A stretch of DNA of 32,023 bases from Novosphingobium sp. (GTDB taxonomy: Bacteria > Pseudomonadota > Alphaproteobacteria > Sphingomonadales > Sphingomonadaceae), in NCBI GenBank assembly GCA_019510335.1, contig JAEKKO010000109.1, positions 1 through 32,023 on the forward strand, in the 5' to 3' direction. Shown here piece after piece: positions 17,251 to 26,533 of the stretch (its first letter is position 1; each line of letters opens with the position of its first letter). The notes beneath the pieces are model-generated. The model was not told the origin of the DNA. It searched no databases and saw only the letters and a list, made by a program, of their open reading frames with translations. The position numbers were made by a program, and so were the translations under genes.

Positions 17251-17694
17251 ATGCCCCGGCCCGACCCCGCCCTGCTCGATCCGGCGCGCTATCCTTTCGC
17301 CTGCCGCATCGAGCCGCGCTTCGGCGACCTCGATGTCAATCGCCACATCAACAACACGGCGCTCGTCGGCCTGATCGAGGAAGGGCGGGTGCGGTTCCAT
17401 GCCGCCAGCGGGTTTCACCAGGCGCTGGACGGGATCAGCGCAATGGTCGCCAGCCTGTCGGTCGAATACCTGGCGCAAGCGTTCTACCCGGACCCGCTGG
17501 AGCTGCGCCTCGGCGCCGCCGCGCTCGGCCGGACCAGTTATCGCATGGCGATCGTGGTGCGGCAGGGCGAAAGCACGATCGCCTTCGCCGAAGCGGTGAT
17601 GGTCTGCATCGGCGCCGCCGGCCCAGTGCCCCTGCCCGACAGCTTCCGCGCGGGAATTTTCCAGTGGATGATGCGCGCGGAGGCAGGCGCCTAG
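17251..17694 (+). CDS. acyl-CoA thioesterase (hotdog fold)
   Basis: EPRFGDLDVNRHINNTALVGLIEEGRVRF typical of 4HBT-like thioesterases. Confidence 0.88.
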   Translation: MPRPDPALLDPARYPFACRIEPRFGDLDVNRHINNTALVGLIEEGRVRFHAASGFHQALDGISAMVASLSVEYLAQAFYPDPLELRLGAAALGRTSYRMAIVVRQGESTIAFAEAVMVCIGAAGPVPLPDSFRAGIFQWMMRAEAGA

Positions 17695-17695
17695 A

Positions 17696-17992
17696 CTAGA
17701 AGTCGTCGTCCTCGTCGCGGCTCGGGTCGATCACCGATTCGTCGTGACCGGTGCCGCTGGAGAGGAACACGAGGCCCATCAACGCCGCCATCAGCAGCAT
17801 CGCGAAGCCAATCCCGAGTGCGGTGGCAATGTAGAAGTGAATCGAGACCAGTCCATTGGCGCGGTACAGCAACCCCAGCACGACGACGACCATGACGAGC
17901 GTAAACGCCGCCATCCACTTCATCAGGCGGCGGTAGCGGGCCCAGGCGTAGGCGGCAGTGTCGGGGTCTTCGAGCGGCGAGCGCGGGATCAT
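17696..17992 (-). CDS. small membrane protein, unknown function
   Basis: MIPRSPLEDPDTAAYAWARYRRLMKWMAAFTLVMVVVVLGLL...ALGIGFAMLLMAALMGLVFLSSG...; two TM segments; upstream ORF extension to 19078 is antisense artefact. Confidence 0.75.
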   Translation of the reverse strand: MIPRSPLEDPDTAAYAWARYRRLMKWMAAFTLVMVVVVLGLLYRANGLVSIHFYIATALGIGFAMLLMAALMGLVFLSSGTGHDESVIDPSRDEDDDF

Positions 17993-18115
17993 CGCCTCGC
18001 CATGAGCGCGGCCGCCGCCTGCCGCAACCGCTTTCGCTGGGCGGCGGCGCTTTCGCTGGATGGCCGCCGCGGATGGTGGCATGGTCCAATGGGGACCAGC
18101 GGGGAGAACAGCCGT

Positions 18116-18547
18116 ATGACCATCGCCAGGGTGATCGCCGGACGTTCCGTCGACGGGATCGTTACCTGCCAGACCGCCACCCCCGTGCGCGAAGCGGTGG
18201 GGATCCTCGCCGAGCGGCGGATCGGCGGACTGCCCGTGCTCGAAGGGCGCCGCGTCGTCGGCATCTTCACCGAGCGTGACGTCATCTACCGCCTCGCCGC
18301 CGACGGACCGGCGATGCTCGACGGTACGGTCGGCAAAGTCATGACCGCGCCCCCGATCACCGTAACCGCCGACACCGATGTCCTCGCGGCGCTGGCGCTG
18401 ATGACCCAGCGTCGGTTCCGGCATCTGCCGGTGGTCGAGGGGGACGAGATGATTGGCTTCATTTCGATCGGCGACCTCGTCAAATTCCGCATCGACCGGA
18501 TCGAGGCCGAAGCCGAAGCGATGCGCACCTATATCCAGTCGGCCTGA
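18116..18547 (+). CDS. tandem CBS-domain protein
   Basis: VREAVGILAERRIGGLPVLEGRRVVGIFTERDVI and VLAALALMTQRRFRHLPVVEGDEMIGFISIGDLVK repeats. Confidence 0.93.
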   Translation: MTIARVIAGRSVDGIVTCQTATPVREAVGILAERRIGGLPVLEGRRVVGIFTERDVIYRLAADGPAMLDGTVGKVMTAPPITVTADTDVLAALALMTQRRFRHLPVVEGDEMIGFISIGDLVKFRIDRIEAEAEAMRTYIQSA

Positions 18548-18592
18548 GCGGCAGTCTTGAGCGCGAGCGCTCCCGTCCCTACATCGACGGTG

Positions 18593-18925
18593 ATGACCGC
18601 CCCCCCGCTGACCCTGAGCCCCGCCGCCGCCGCTCGCGTTGCCGCCATCGCCGCGCGCCAGGACAAGCCGGCCGTGTTGCGCCTGGCGGTCGAGGGCGGC
18701 GGCTGCTCGGGGTTCCAGTACCGCTTCGGCCTCGCCGATGGGCCCGATGCGGACGATGCCGTGGTCGAGACCGATGGCGTGCGGCTGGTGATCGATCCGG
18801 TCAGCCTCGACCTCGTCGCCGGCTGCAAGGTCGATTACGTCGAATCGCTGGGCGGGGCTGCGTTCAAGGTCGAAAACCCGCAAGCGACCGCCGGCTGCGG
18901 CTGCGGCTCGAGCTTCGCGGTCTAG
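18593..18925 (+). CDS. erpA: Fe-S cluster insertion protein (HesB/IscA family, ErpA-like)
   Basis: GGGCSGFQYRF...GCGCGSSF cysteine pattern; possible alternative TTG start at 18557. Confidence 0.9.
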   Translation: MTAPPLTLSPAAAARVAAIAARQDKPAVLRLAVEGGGCSGFQYRFGLADGPDADDAVVETDGVRLVIDPVSLDLVAGCKVDYVESLGGAAFKVENPQATAGCGCGSSFAV

Positions 18926-18944
18926 GCGGCATTCCCGCCGACGC

Positions 18945-19718
18945 ATGAGGATCGCCAGCTTCAACATCAACGGGATCAAGGCCCGCCTGCCGCGCTTGCT
19001 CGAGTGGCTCGACGAGACCCGCCCGACCATCGCGTGCCTGCAGGAGATCAAGACCCAGGACGAGGCGTTCCCCGCCACTGAGTTCGAGAAGCTCGGCTAT
19101 CAGGCGATTTGGCATGGCCAGAAGGGCTTCAACGGCGTCGCGATCCTCGCCGCCGGGGAGTGTCCGAAGGAAGTACGCCGCGGGCTCCCCGGCGATCCCG
19201 ACGACGAGCACGCCCGCTATATCGAGGCCGAGACCCACGGCGTGCGCGTCGCCTGCATCTACCTGCCCAACGGCAATCCCCAGCCAGGTCCGAAGTTCGA
19301 ATACAAGCTGCGCTGGATGGAGCGACTGCGCGACCGGATGGGCGCGATCCTCGCCGAGGAAGTGCCGGCGGTCGTCACCGGTGACTATAACGTCATTCCG
19401 CACGACCAGGACGTGTGGTCACCACGCGCGATGGCCGCCGATGCGCTGATGCAGCCGCAATCGCGAGACGCCTATGCCCGGTTGCTCGGCGATGGCTGGA
19501 CCGACGCGATCGCCACCCACAACCCGCGTGGCGGGGTATGGACGTATTGGGACTACCAGGCCGGCGCCTGGCAGCGCGATCACGGTTTCCGCATCGACCA
19601 CGCGCTGCTTGCACCCGAGCTTGCGGATCGCCTGGCCGCGTGCGGGGTCGACAAGGAGCACCGCGGGCGCGAACGCGCGAGCGATCATGTCCCCGTGTGG
19701 GTCGAACTGCGCGACTGA
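18945..19718 (+). CDS. xth: exodeoxyribonuclease III
   Basis: MRIASFNINGIKARLPRLLEWL, CLQEIKTQDE, VVTGDYNV, SDHVPVWVEL. Confidence 0.96.
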   Translation: MRIASFNINGIKARLPRLLEWLDETRPTIACLQEIKTQDEAFPATEFEKLGYQAIWHGQKGFNGVAILAAGECPKEVRRGLPGDPDDEHARYIEAETHGVRVACIYLPNGNPQPGPKFEYKLRWMERLRDRMGAILAEEVPAVVTGDYNVIPHDQDVWSPRAMAADALMQPQSRDAYARLLGDGWTDAIATHNPRGGVWTYWDYQAGAWQRDHGFRIDHALLAPELADRLAACGVDKEHRGRERASDHVPVWVELRD

Positions 19719-19770
19719 TCGGGGCTGAGAAAGCCGACTAAACAGCGGGAGCCGCGGCCCCCCGCACTGC

Positions 19771-20424
19771 TCACCGATAGAAGACGTGATTGTCGATTTG
19801 CGCGACCCGGTGGAGATGCCAGCCGGGCGAGACCCGCGCGGCGTGGAAGAACAGCGCGCCTTCGACCGGGCTGTGCCAAGTGCCGCTGTGCGCGATCTGC
19901 GCGATCGCGACGGCATTGCGCCAGAGATGGGAGCTCTTGTCGATTGCCGGCATCGAGCTGCCGCGGACGAACGAGAACTGCGAGTGCTGGTAGACGACGC
20001 CGCAATAGCTGTCGGGGAAGCGGCCCGACTTCGAACGATCGACGATCACCCGGCCGACGGCGAGCTGGCCGGGCAACGATTCGCCTTTGGCCTCGAAGTA
20101 GATCGCGCCGGCAAGACAGTTGAGCTCGCGCGACAGTTCGCCCGGCTGGGGCTGGGCCTGGACCAGCTCGGTGAGGGTCGCGGCGGTGATCGCCGGCGGA
20201 GTTTCGCCGGTGTCGGCGTCGGACCGGGTCTCGGACGCCTGCGGCAACGGCTGAACGACCGGAGCGGCGGTGAAGTGGATGGTCGGTTCGGAAGAGATCG
20301 CTGCCGGAGCGAGGTCCTGGGCGGCGGCGCCGGAACCGGCGGCGCCAAGAAGCGTTGTTATGACCACGGCCACCACCGGCCAAGTGCGCGGTTTGGTCGC
20401 GATCGAACTCGTACTGCGGATCAT
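19771..20424 (-). CDS. SleB-type cell wall hydrolase
   Basis: LNCLAGAIYFEAKGESLPGQLAVGRVIVDRSKSGRFPDSYCGVVYQHSQFSFV is characteristic of hydrolase_2/SleB; N-terminal hydrophobic segment after MIRSTSS. Confidence 0.92.
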   Translation of the reverse strand: MIRSTSSIATKPRTWPVVAVVITTLLGAAGSGAAAQDLAPAAISSEPTIHFTAAPVVQPLPQASETRSDADTGETPPAITAATLTELVQAQPQPGELSRELNCLAGAIYFEAKGESLPGQLAVGRVIVDRSKSGRFPDSYCGVVYQHSQFSFVRGSSMPAIDKSSHLWRNAVAIAQIAHSGTWHSPVEGALFFHAARVSPGWHLHRVAQIDNHVFYR

Positions 20425-20613
20425 CCGTCCGTCTTTTTGGGCGGTGGACGCGCCAGGCACAGGTTGCGCACGGGCGTGGCGCGAAGCGCGCATGCTCGTG
20501 TGGGGAACCTGTCGGCTGCCCCCCGTCTGCGTGTCAGCCGCGCGAGCCGAATTGCTCCCACCGCCGCCGTCGCATCCAAGTGCAGGCCGCATGGCTGTTG
20601 CGGCGCAGCAGAG

Positions 20614-20955
20614 TCAATCGAGCGCGTTCAACGAGTCGATGAACCGTTCTCCTGACGCGACGTCCAGTTCAATTAACCACAAATCGGGGTCCTGGTGTCG
20701 TCGGCGATTCAAGTAATCAGCGAATTCTTCAGCAATTCCGGTTGTTTGTTGCTTGGAACAGGCCCATTTACGGGTGCCGTCGAGCTGCGGCATTCTTTCG
20801 TAAGCACCGAGGTTCTCACCGTTTTTCGCAAGGACGATGAGGATGCTTCCGCTGTCGGGCTCACCCTTGGCCAGCACTGTCGCGAATCCCCCTTCGGCTT
20901 GAGTGGAACGCAACAACGCCGACACCTCGAGCGCACTCGGCAGGCGGGCGTCCAT
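20614..20955 (-). CDS. DUF1491 family protein
   Basis: MDARLPSALEVSALLRSTQAEGGFATVLAKGEPDSGSILIVLAKNG...ERMPQLDGTRKW. Confidence 0.85.
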   Translation of the reverse strand: MDARLPSALEVSALLRSTQAEGGFATVLAKGEPDSGSILIVLAKNGENLGAYERMPQLDGTRKWACSKQQTTGIAEEFADYLNRRRHQDPDLWLIELDVASGERFIDSLNALD

Positions 20956-20962
20956 GAGGCGA

Positions 20963-21469
20963 TCAGGAGCGCCGGGCGAAGGCGCTGGCGTAGCCTTGGA
21001 GCCCCGAGAGCGCGATGTGCGAGCGCATGAAAGTGCCGGTGCCGCGGCCGATCACTTCTCCATCGGCATCTAACAGTTGGGCTTCGGCGACGAGCACCCG
21101 CCGCCGCCCGCTGATCCACCGGCCCTCGGCGATGACCGCGCCCTTGCGGATCGGCCGGGTGAAATGAAGGTTGAATGCAGTCGTCAGCAGGAAGCGGTCG
21201 CTGACCAGTGTGTTCGCCGCATAGAACGCCGCATCGTCCAGCATTTTGAAGTAGATCGTCCCGTGCGCTGCGCCGGCGGCATGGTGATGGCTCGGATCGA
21301 CTGAAAAACGGATTTGGGAGTGGCCCTCGCCAACGATCGTCAATTTGGAGGCGAACAGCGCGTTGACCGGAGCCGACGCATACAGTTTTTCGAGCGCTCG
21401 CCAGTGCAACTCGGCGCCGCTCGGAACGGGATGTGCCGCCGACTCAGGCGGCGTCGCGGTCGATGACAT
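20963..21469 (-). CDS. PaaI-like thioesterase
   Basis: HHHAAGAAHGTIYFKMLDDAAFYAANTLV...LTTAFNLHFTRPIRKGAVIAEG; hotdog-fold thioesterase pattern. Confidence 0.88.
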   Translation of the reverse strand: MSSTATPPESAAHPVPSGAELHWRALEKLYASAPVNALFASKLTIVGEGHSQIRFSVDPSHHHAAGAAHGTIYFKMLDDAAFYAANTLVSDRFLLTTAFNLHFTRPIRKGAVIAEGRWISGRRRVLVAEAQLLDADGEVIGRGTGTFMRSHIALSGLQGYASAFARRS

Positions 21470-21905
21470 TCGACAACAGGCCGTAGATCGCCTCGGCATT
21501 GGGGGCTTGGCTGAGCGCCGCGTGCATCGGCTCGTCACGCATGATCCGGGAGATCGCCGCGAGCGCGTGAAGATGGGTGGCGCCGGCGTGGAGGGGCGAA
21601 AGCAGTCCGAAGACGAGGTCCACCGGCATGCCGTCAGCGGCCTCGAACCCGACCGGCGATTCGAGCCGCAGGAACGCCGCCACCGGCCGGCTCAGGCCAT
21701 CGATCCGGGCGTGCGGGATGGCGACGCCGCGACCGAACCCGGTACTGCCGAGGCGCTCCCGCTCCTCGATCCGCTCGAGCACCGCAGCCGTCTCGAGCGC
21801 GTAAACCGCCGCGAACCGCCGCGCCAGCTGCTGGAGGATGGCCGGCTTGCTATCGGCGCTAACGGTCGCGACGGCTTCGGGAAGCAGGGTGAAAAGTGGG
21901 TTCAT
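21444..21905 (-). CDS. ptsN: PTS IIA-like nitrogen regulatory protein
   Basis: ERIEERERLGSTGFGRGVAIPHARIDGL, active His in PHAR motif; located next to hpf. Confidence 0.93.
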   Translation of the reverse strand: MNPLFTLLPEAVATVSADSKPAILQQLARRFAAVYALETAAVLERIEERERLGSTGFGRGVAIPHARIDGLSRPVAAFLRLESPVGFEAADGMPVDLVFGLLSPLHAGATHLHALAAISRIMRDEPMHAALSQAPNAEAIYGLLSNVIDRDAA

Positions 21906-22015
21906 CGCCGGATTCGCATTGCTCGATAGATTCCCCGGAAGAACAACGCGTCAGGCCGCTGGCGTATCCAGCGCCACTGTCTCGCTCCTCTCCGGGAAGT
22001 ACACGCGTTCGCGCG

Positions 22016-22579
22016 TCAGTTCGGCTCGACCCACCCGATCGAGCCATCGCCGCGGCGATAGACCATATTGTGCCGTCCGGTGCCAGCGTTTTTGAAAAGC
22101 AGCGCATTGGTGTTGCGCAAGTCGAGCATCATCACCGCATCTGACACGGTCGTCTCGGGAACATCGACGCGCATTTCCGCGATCACCAGCGGCACTTCAG
22201 CCGGCTCGCCATCGAGCTCCTCTGGCTCGACGAACACGCGGTAGGCCGCCTCTTCCTCGCGGCTGGCGTGCGTGCTCTGCTCGTGACGGTCCTTGAGCCG
22301 ACGCTTGTAGCGTCGCAGCTGCTTGTCAATCTTGTCGGCCGCCTGGTCGAGCGCGATATGCGCGTCCTGAGCGATCCCTGCGCCCTTGAGGATTAGCCCT
22401 TGCGTGACGTGCGTCACGATGTCGCAGCGGAACGCATTGGCGGGGGCCTTGCTGAACGTCACCCCGGAAGACAGCGCGCGATTGAAGTACTTGTCGACGA
22501 TCCCGGTCAGTCGCTCCTGCGCATGCACCTGCAGCGCTTCACCGGTCTCGATCTGGTGGCCGGAAACGCGAATCTCCAT
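22016..22579 (-). CDS. hpf: long-form ribosome hibernation promoting factor
   Basis: MEIRVSGHQIETGEALQVHAQERLTGIVDKYFNRAL...; C-terminal VSDAVMMLDLRNTNALLFKNAGTGRHNMVYRRGDGSIGWVEP. Confidence 0.95.
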   Translation of the reverse strand: MEIRVSGHQIETGEALQVHAQERLTGIVDKYFNRALSSGVTFSKAPANAFRCDIVTHVTQGLILKGAGIAQDAHIALDQAADKIDKQLRRYKRRLKDRHEQSTHASREEEAAYRVFVEPEELDGEPAEVPLVIAEMRVDVPETTVSDAVMMLDLRNTNALLFKNAGTGRHNMVYRRGDGSIGWVEPN

Positions 22580-22626
22580 AATTCTCTAACTCCTGATCCG
22601 TTGCTGCGGTTCCGCCGTAAGACCGC

Positions 22627-23310
22627 TCAGCCGCGCCACGCGGGCACGGTTATGCTCTCCAGGAAAGCAGCGTGGGCGGCAAGCTCGGCCGCGCTCGCGG
22701 CGTGGGGCCGCGGGGGGCGAAAGGTGCGCTGACGGACCGCCGGAGCCATCGTCGCGACCAGCGACGTGCCACTCTCGGCGACCAGTGCGAGACCGATCTG
22801 ACGGCCGCCGGTCAGCTCTACGTAGACTTGGGCGAGCAGCTCGGCATCGAGCAGCGCGCCGTGCCGGGTGCGGTGGCTGCGATCGATGCCGTAGCGGGTG
22901 CACAGCGCGTCGAGCGACAGCTTGGCGCCGGGGTGGCGGACTTTGGCCAGCGCGATCGTGTCGATCATCCGGCTGCGGCAGACCGGATCGCGCGCGCACA
23001 GCGCCAACTCGGCGTTGAGGAAGGCGAAATCGAAGCCGGCGTTGTGAGCGACGAGGTGCGAATCGGCGACGAACGCGAGCAGCTCCTCGGCGCGTTCGGA
23101 AAACCGCGGCTTGTCGGCGAGGAATGCGTCACCGAGGCCGTGGACCATTTCCGCCGCTGCCGGCATCGATCGATCGGGATTGAAATAGGCGTGAAAAGTG
23201 CGGCCGGTCGGCACCCGGTTGATCAGTTCGATGCACCCGATTTCGACCATTCGGTCGCCGCTTTGCGGATCGAGACCGGTGGTTTCGGTGTCGAATATGA
23301 TCTCACGCAT
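22627..23310 (-). CDS. dnaQ: DNA polymerase III epsilon subunit
   Basis: MREIIFDTETTGLDPQSGDRMVEIGCIELINR...LVAHNAGFDFAFLN...HGALLDAELLAQVYVELTGGRQ; start ATG at 23310. Confidence 0.96.
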   Translation of the reverse strand: MREIIFDTETTGLDPQSGDRMVEIGCIELINRVPTGRTFHAYFNPDRSMPAAAEMVHGLGDAFLADKPRFSERAEELLAFVADSHLVAHNAGFDFAFLNAELALCARDPVCRSRMIDTIALAKVRHPGAKLSLDALCTRYGIDRSHRTRHGALLDAELLAQVYVELTGGRQIGLALVAESGTSLVATMAPAVRQRTFRPPRPHAASAAELAAHAAFLESITVPAWRG

Positions 23311-23361
23311 CGCCCCTCCTATCGGCCCGCCGCGAAGGTCAGGCAAGAGGCAGGCGCGGCT

Positions 23362-23973
23362 TTATTCACCCGCCGGAGAGCTTGCCCTAAGTGCGTGGAC
23401 GAGTCGCTGGACCGCGTGCCGGGTTTCGGCGAACGAGGTGCCGGTGTCGATCACGTAATCGGCCCGGGCGCGCTTCTCGGCGTCTGGAGCCTGCAGCGCG
23501 AGGATGCTGTCGAATTTCTCGGGCGTCATCCCCGGCCGTGCCAGCACCCGCGCGCGCTGCACCTTGGGCGGAGCGGAGACCACGAGCACCGCGTCGACCC
23601 CGCGCCAGCCGCCCTTCTCGAACAGCAGCGGGATGTCGAAGACGACCAGCGGGGCGTCGCCATGGGCGGCGAGGAAGGCGCCGCGCTCGGCTCCGACGGC
23701 CGGATGGACGATGCCCTCGAGCCGGGCGAGTGCCGCCGGATCGCCGAACACCGCCGCGCCGAGTTTTGCGCGGTCGACGCCGGCTGGACCGGTCGTGCCT
23801 GGAAATTCGGCTTCGATCGCGGGGAGCAACGCGCCGCTAGGGCCTTGCAACCGGTGCACCGCGGCGTCGGCATCGAACACCGGCACGCCAAGCCCCTGGA
23901 ACATCGCCGCGACCGCCGACTTGCCCATTCCGATCGACCCAGTCAGGCCGAGGATATATGGCCTCGCGCTCAT
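23362..23973 (-). CDS. coaE: dephospho-CoA kinase
   Basis: ILGLTGSIGMGKSAVAAMFQGLGVPVFDADAAVH; VVFDIPLLFEKGG. Confidence 0.96.
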   Translation of the reverse strand: MSARPYILGLTGSIGMGKSAVAAMFQGLGVPVFDADAAVHRLQGPSGALLPAIEAEFPGTTGPAGVDRAKLGAAVFGDPAALARLEGIVHPAVGAERGAFLAAHGDAPLVVFDIPLLFEKGGWRGVDAVLVVSAPPKVQRARVLARPGMTPEKFDSILALQAPDAEKRARADYVIDTGTSFAETRHAVQRLVHALRASSPAGE

Positions 23974-24779
23974 GCGGTGAGCAGCGCGCGGAGTTCCGCG
24001 TCGTGCTCGCGCGGGGGTTCGGCCCCGAAAAAGGTGGAGAACGCTGCGGCTGCCTGACCGACCAGCATGGTCAGTCCATCGATCGTGCGAAGCCGTCGTC
24101 GGCGGGCCTCGCGGAGCAACTCGGTCTCGAGCGGCGCGTAGACCATGTCGAACACCGCCGCGCCCGCGGGCAACTGCTCCAGCGTCACCGGCAACGGCGG
24201 CTGACCGCCCATTCCGAGCGACGTCGCGTTGATGACCAGCTCCGCTTCCGGAGCCGGGCCGAGCGGAAGGGCGATTCCGTCGAGCTGAAACTCGGTCAAA
24301 AGTTGCTCGGCCTTGGCTGCCGAGCGGTTCATCACCGTGACCGTCGCCGGCTGCATCTGCTTGAGGGCGAACGCCGCAGCACGCGCCGCACCGCCGGCGC
24401 CCAGCAGAACGGCCCTCTGGCCGCGCACCTCGATCCCGTCGAGCGCGCGGCGGATGCCCTCGACATCGGTATTGCGGCCGAGCAGCACGCCGCCCTCGCA
24501 GGGACCGACCGTGTTGACCGCGCCGATCGCGCGGGCATCCGGCGCGATGCTGTCAAGCAAGGTGAGCACCGCCTGCTTGTGTGGGATGGTGACGTTGCAC
24601 CCGCGCCAATCGGGATCGGCGCGGCGTTCCAAGACATAACCCGCGAGCTCGTCCGGGCCGACATGGCAGCAGCGGTATTCGGCATTGATCCCGAGCTTGC
24701 CCAGCCAGAAATTGTGGATCGCGGGCGACTTGGAATGGGCGATCGGGTCGCCGATTACTTCGGCATACGCACGGCTCAC
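23970..24779 (-). CDS. aroE: shikimate dehydrogenase
   Basis: [50 protein letters not shown] start overlapping the maf stop. Confidence 0.96.
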   Translation of the reverse strand: MSRAYAEVIGDPIAHSKSPAIHNFWLGKLGINAEYRCCHVGPDELAGYVLERRADPDWRGCNVTIPHKQAVLTLLDSIAPDARAIGAVNTVGPCEGGVLLGRNTDVEGIRRALDGIEVRGQRAVLLGAGGAARAAAFALKQMQPATVTVMNRSAAKAEQLLTEFQLDGIALPLGPAPEAELVINATSLGMGGQPPLPVTLEQLPAGAAVFDMVYAPLETELLREARRRRLRTIDGLTMLVGQAAAAFSTFFGAEPPREHDAELRALLTA

Positions 24780-25360
24780 GCGACCAGCTCACCGTGCTCC
24801 CGCAGCGCGCTCAGCAACGGCAGCAACGGCATTCCGAGGACCGTAAAATGGCTGCCGTCGATCCGCTCGAACAATTGCACGCCGCGGCCCTCGATCCGGA
24901 ACACGCCGACGCAGCCGGCAACATCCGGCCATTCAGCATCGAGGTACGCGGCGATGAACTCGTCCGAGAGCGATCGCACCGTGAGTTTCGCGCACTCGAC
25001 ATGGCGCCACAGCGGGTGGCCATCGCGGACCAGTACGGCCGCGCTCCACAGCCGCATCTCGCGACCCGAGAACATCCGCAAGTGCTCGGCCGCGTCGGCG
25101 CGCGATTTCGGCTTGCCGAACAGCCGCCCGCAGACTTCGACCAGCGAGTCCGAGCCAAGCACCAGCCGCCCCGGCGCGGCGATGCTCACCGCCATCGCCT
25201 TGGCCTCGGCCAGCACCGTCGCGACTTCGGCCGGCGGCACCCCGATCAGCTCGCGGCGAATCGCCGACTCGTCGACGTCGGCCGCACGGACTTGGAACGG
25301 CACCGCGGCGGCTTCGAGCATGGAGCGGCGCGACGCGCTCTTGGAGGCGAGCACCAGCAT
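24776..25360 (-). CDS. maf: Maf-family nucleoside triphosphate pyrophosphatase
   Basis: [41 protein letters not shown]. Confidence 0.94.
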   Translation of the reverse strand: MLVLASKSASRRSMLEAAAVPFQVRAADVDESAIRRELIGVPPAEVATVLAEAKAMAVSIAAPGRLVLGSDSLVEVCGRLFGKPKSRADAAEHLRMFSGREMRLWSAAVLVRDGHPLWRHVECAKLTVRSLSDEFIAAYLDAEWPDVAGCVGVFRIEGRGVQLFERIDGSHFTVLGMPLLPLLSALREHGELVA

Positions 25361-26205
25361 CAGATCGGCTTCGCCCCCGTCATCGCCGGCTCGCGCGGCT
25401 CTGCCCGTTCGTTCAGCAGATTGATGATCGCCGCGGCGGTCTCCTCGATCGAGCGGCGGGTGACGTCGATCACCGGCCAGCCGTTGTCGGCAAAGATTCG
25501 CCGCGCGAACTGCACTTCGGCATTGACCCGATCGAGGTCGACATAAGCGGTCTCCGGGGCTTGGTTCAACGACAGCAGCCGATTTCGGCGAACCTGGATC
25601 AGTCGTTCGGGCGCGGTGGTGAGGCCGACGACCAGCGGCTGGCGCAAGCCGAACAGCGCCGGCGGCGGAGGGCTTTCGATGACGATCGGCACGTTGGCGA
25701 CGCGGTACCCGCGGTTGGCGAGATAGATGCTGGTCGGGGTTTTCGAACTGCGTGAGACGCCGGCGAGGACGATGTTGGCCTCTTCCCAGTCCTCCCAGGC
25801 AACACCGTCGTCATGGGCGATGGTGTACTGGATCGCCTCGACCCGTTGAAAATAGGCCGCGTCCATGGCGTGCTGGCGGCCGGGCTTGGCCTTGGCTTCC
25901 TGGCCCAGCACGGTCTCGAGCGCATCGGTGACCTGGTCGAGCGCGGCAATCGCCGGCAACCCCAGCGAACGGCAGCGCTCCTCTAGCCGCGAGCGGGTGT
26001 CGTGGTTGACTAGCGTGTAGAGCACCAATCCGGGATTGGCCGCGATATCGGCAAGGATTCGCTCAAGGTGCTGCTGCGACCGCACCATCGGCCAGAAATG
26101 GCGGATCACGTCGGCATCGTCGAATTGCGCGAGCGCGGCTTTGGCGATCATCTCCAGCGTCTCGCCAGTCGAGTCCGAGAGCAGGTGGAGATGAAGCCTG
26201 GCCAT
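25360..26205 (-). CDS. ppsR: pyruvate, water dikinase regulatory protein / DUF299 kinase-phosphorylase
   Basis: [56 protein letters not shown]. Confidence 0.95.
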   Translation of the reverse strand: MARLHLHLLSDSTGETLEMIAKAALAQFDDADVIRHFWPMVRSQQHLERILADIAANPGLVLYTLVNHDTRSRLEERCRSLGLPAIAALDQVTDALETVLGQEAKAKPGRQHAMDAAYFQRVEAIQYTIAHDDGVAWEDWEEANIVLAGVSRSSKTPTSIYLANRGYRVANVPIVIESPPPPALFGLRQPLVVGLTTAPERLIQVRRNRLLSLNQAPETAYVDLDRVNAEVQFARRIFADNGWPVIDVTRRSIEETAAAIINLLNERAEPREPAMTGAKPI

Positions 26206-26533
26206 CGCTGGAGTGAGGTGCGCGAGCGCTCTGTCTGTGGATAGTTACCGGCATAAACCACGGGAGGGGCGCACTGACAATTCCGGCAGACGATTCGCTC
26301 CCCACTACCGGTGGTCCGAAGGGCGAGTTGTGGACATGTGGAGCCTGCTACCCACAGCGCAGAGACAGTGGGGATAAGCCGCGCTTGACGCGGTAGGGCA
26401 ACGATTCGCACCGGCGGCAGCCCTGTTCAGGTCGGGACAAATCGGGCAAGGCGCCCGAGCTCGTGCTTTCCACAGGCCCAACTAAACACAATCACTTTAT
26501 CTAAGAATCTAATTTGTATTGGATTGGACCTCG
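26206..26533. other. oriC: putative chromosomal origin of replication (oriC)
   Basis: DnaA-box-like 9-mers TGTGGATAG (26236-26244), TGTGGACAT (26329-26337), CTACCCACA (26348-26356), TGGGGATAA (26369-26377), CTTTCCACA (26466-26474); AT-rich tract 26481-26520 (31/40 A+T by count); GANTC at 26292, 26403, 26505; flanked by ppsR (-) and hemE (+). Confidence 0.75.

Noticed and set aside
17992-19078. Upstream two-thirds of the 460-aa minus-strand ORF 17696-19078
   Set aside because: Antisense to CBS, erpA and xth genes; only the C-terminal 98 aa (start 17992) looks like a real membrane protein.
22672-25546. Long plus-strand ORFs (461, 488, 250 aa) across dnaQ-coaE-aroE-maf
   Set aside because: Shadow ORFs opposite five conserved genes; low-complexity R/H/D/G composition.
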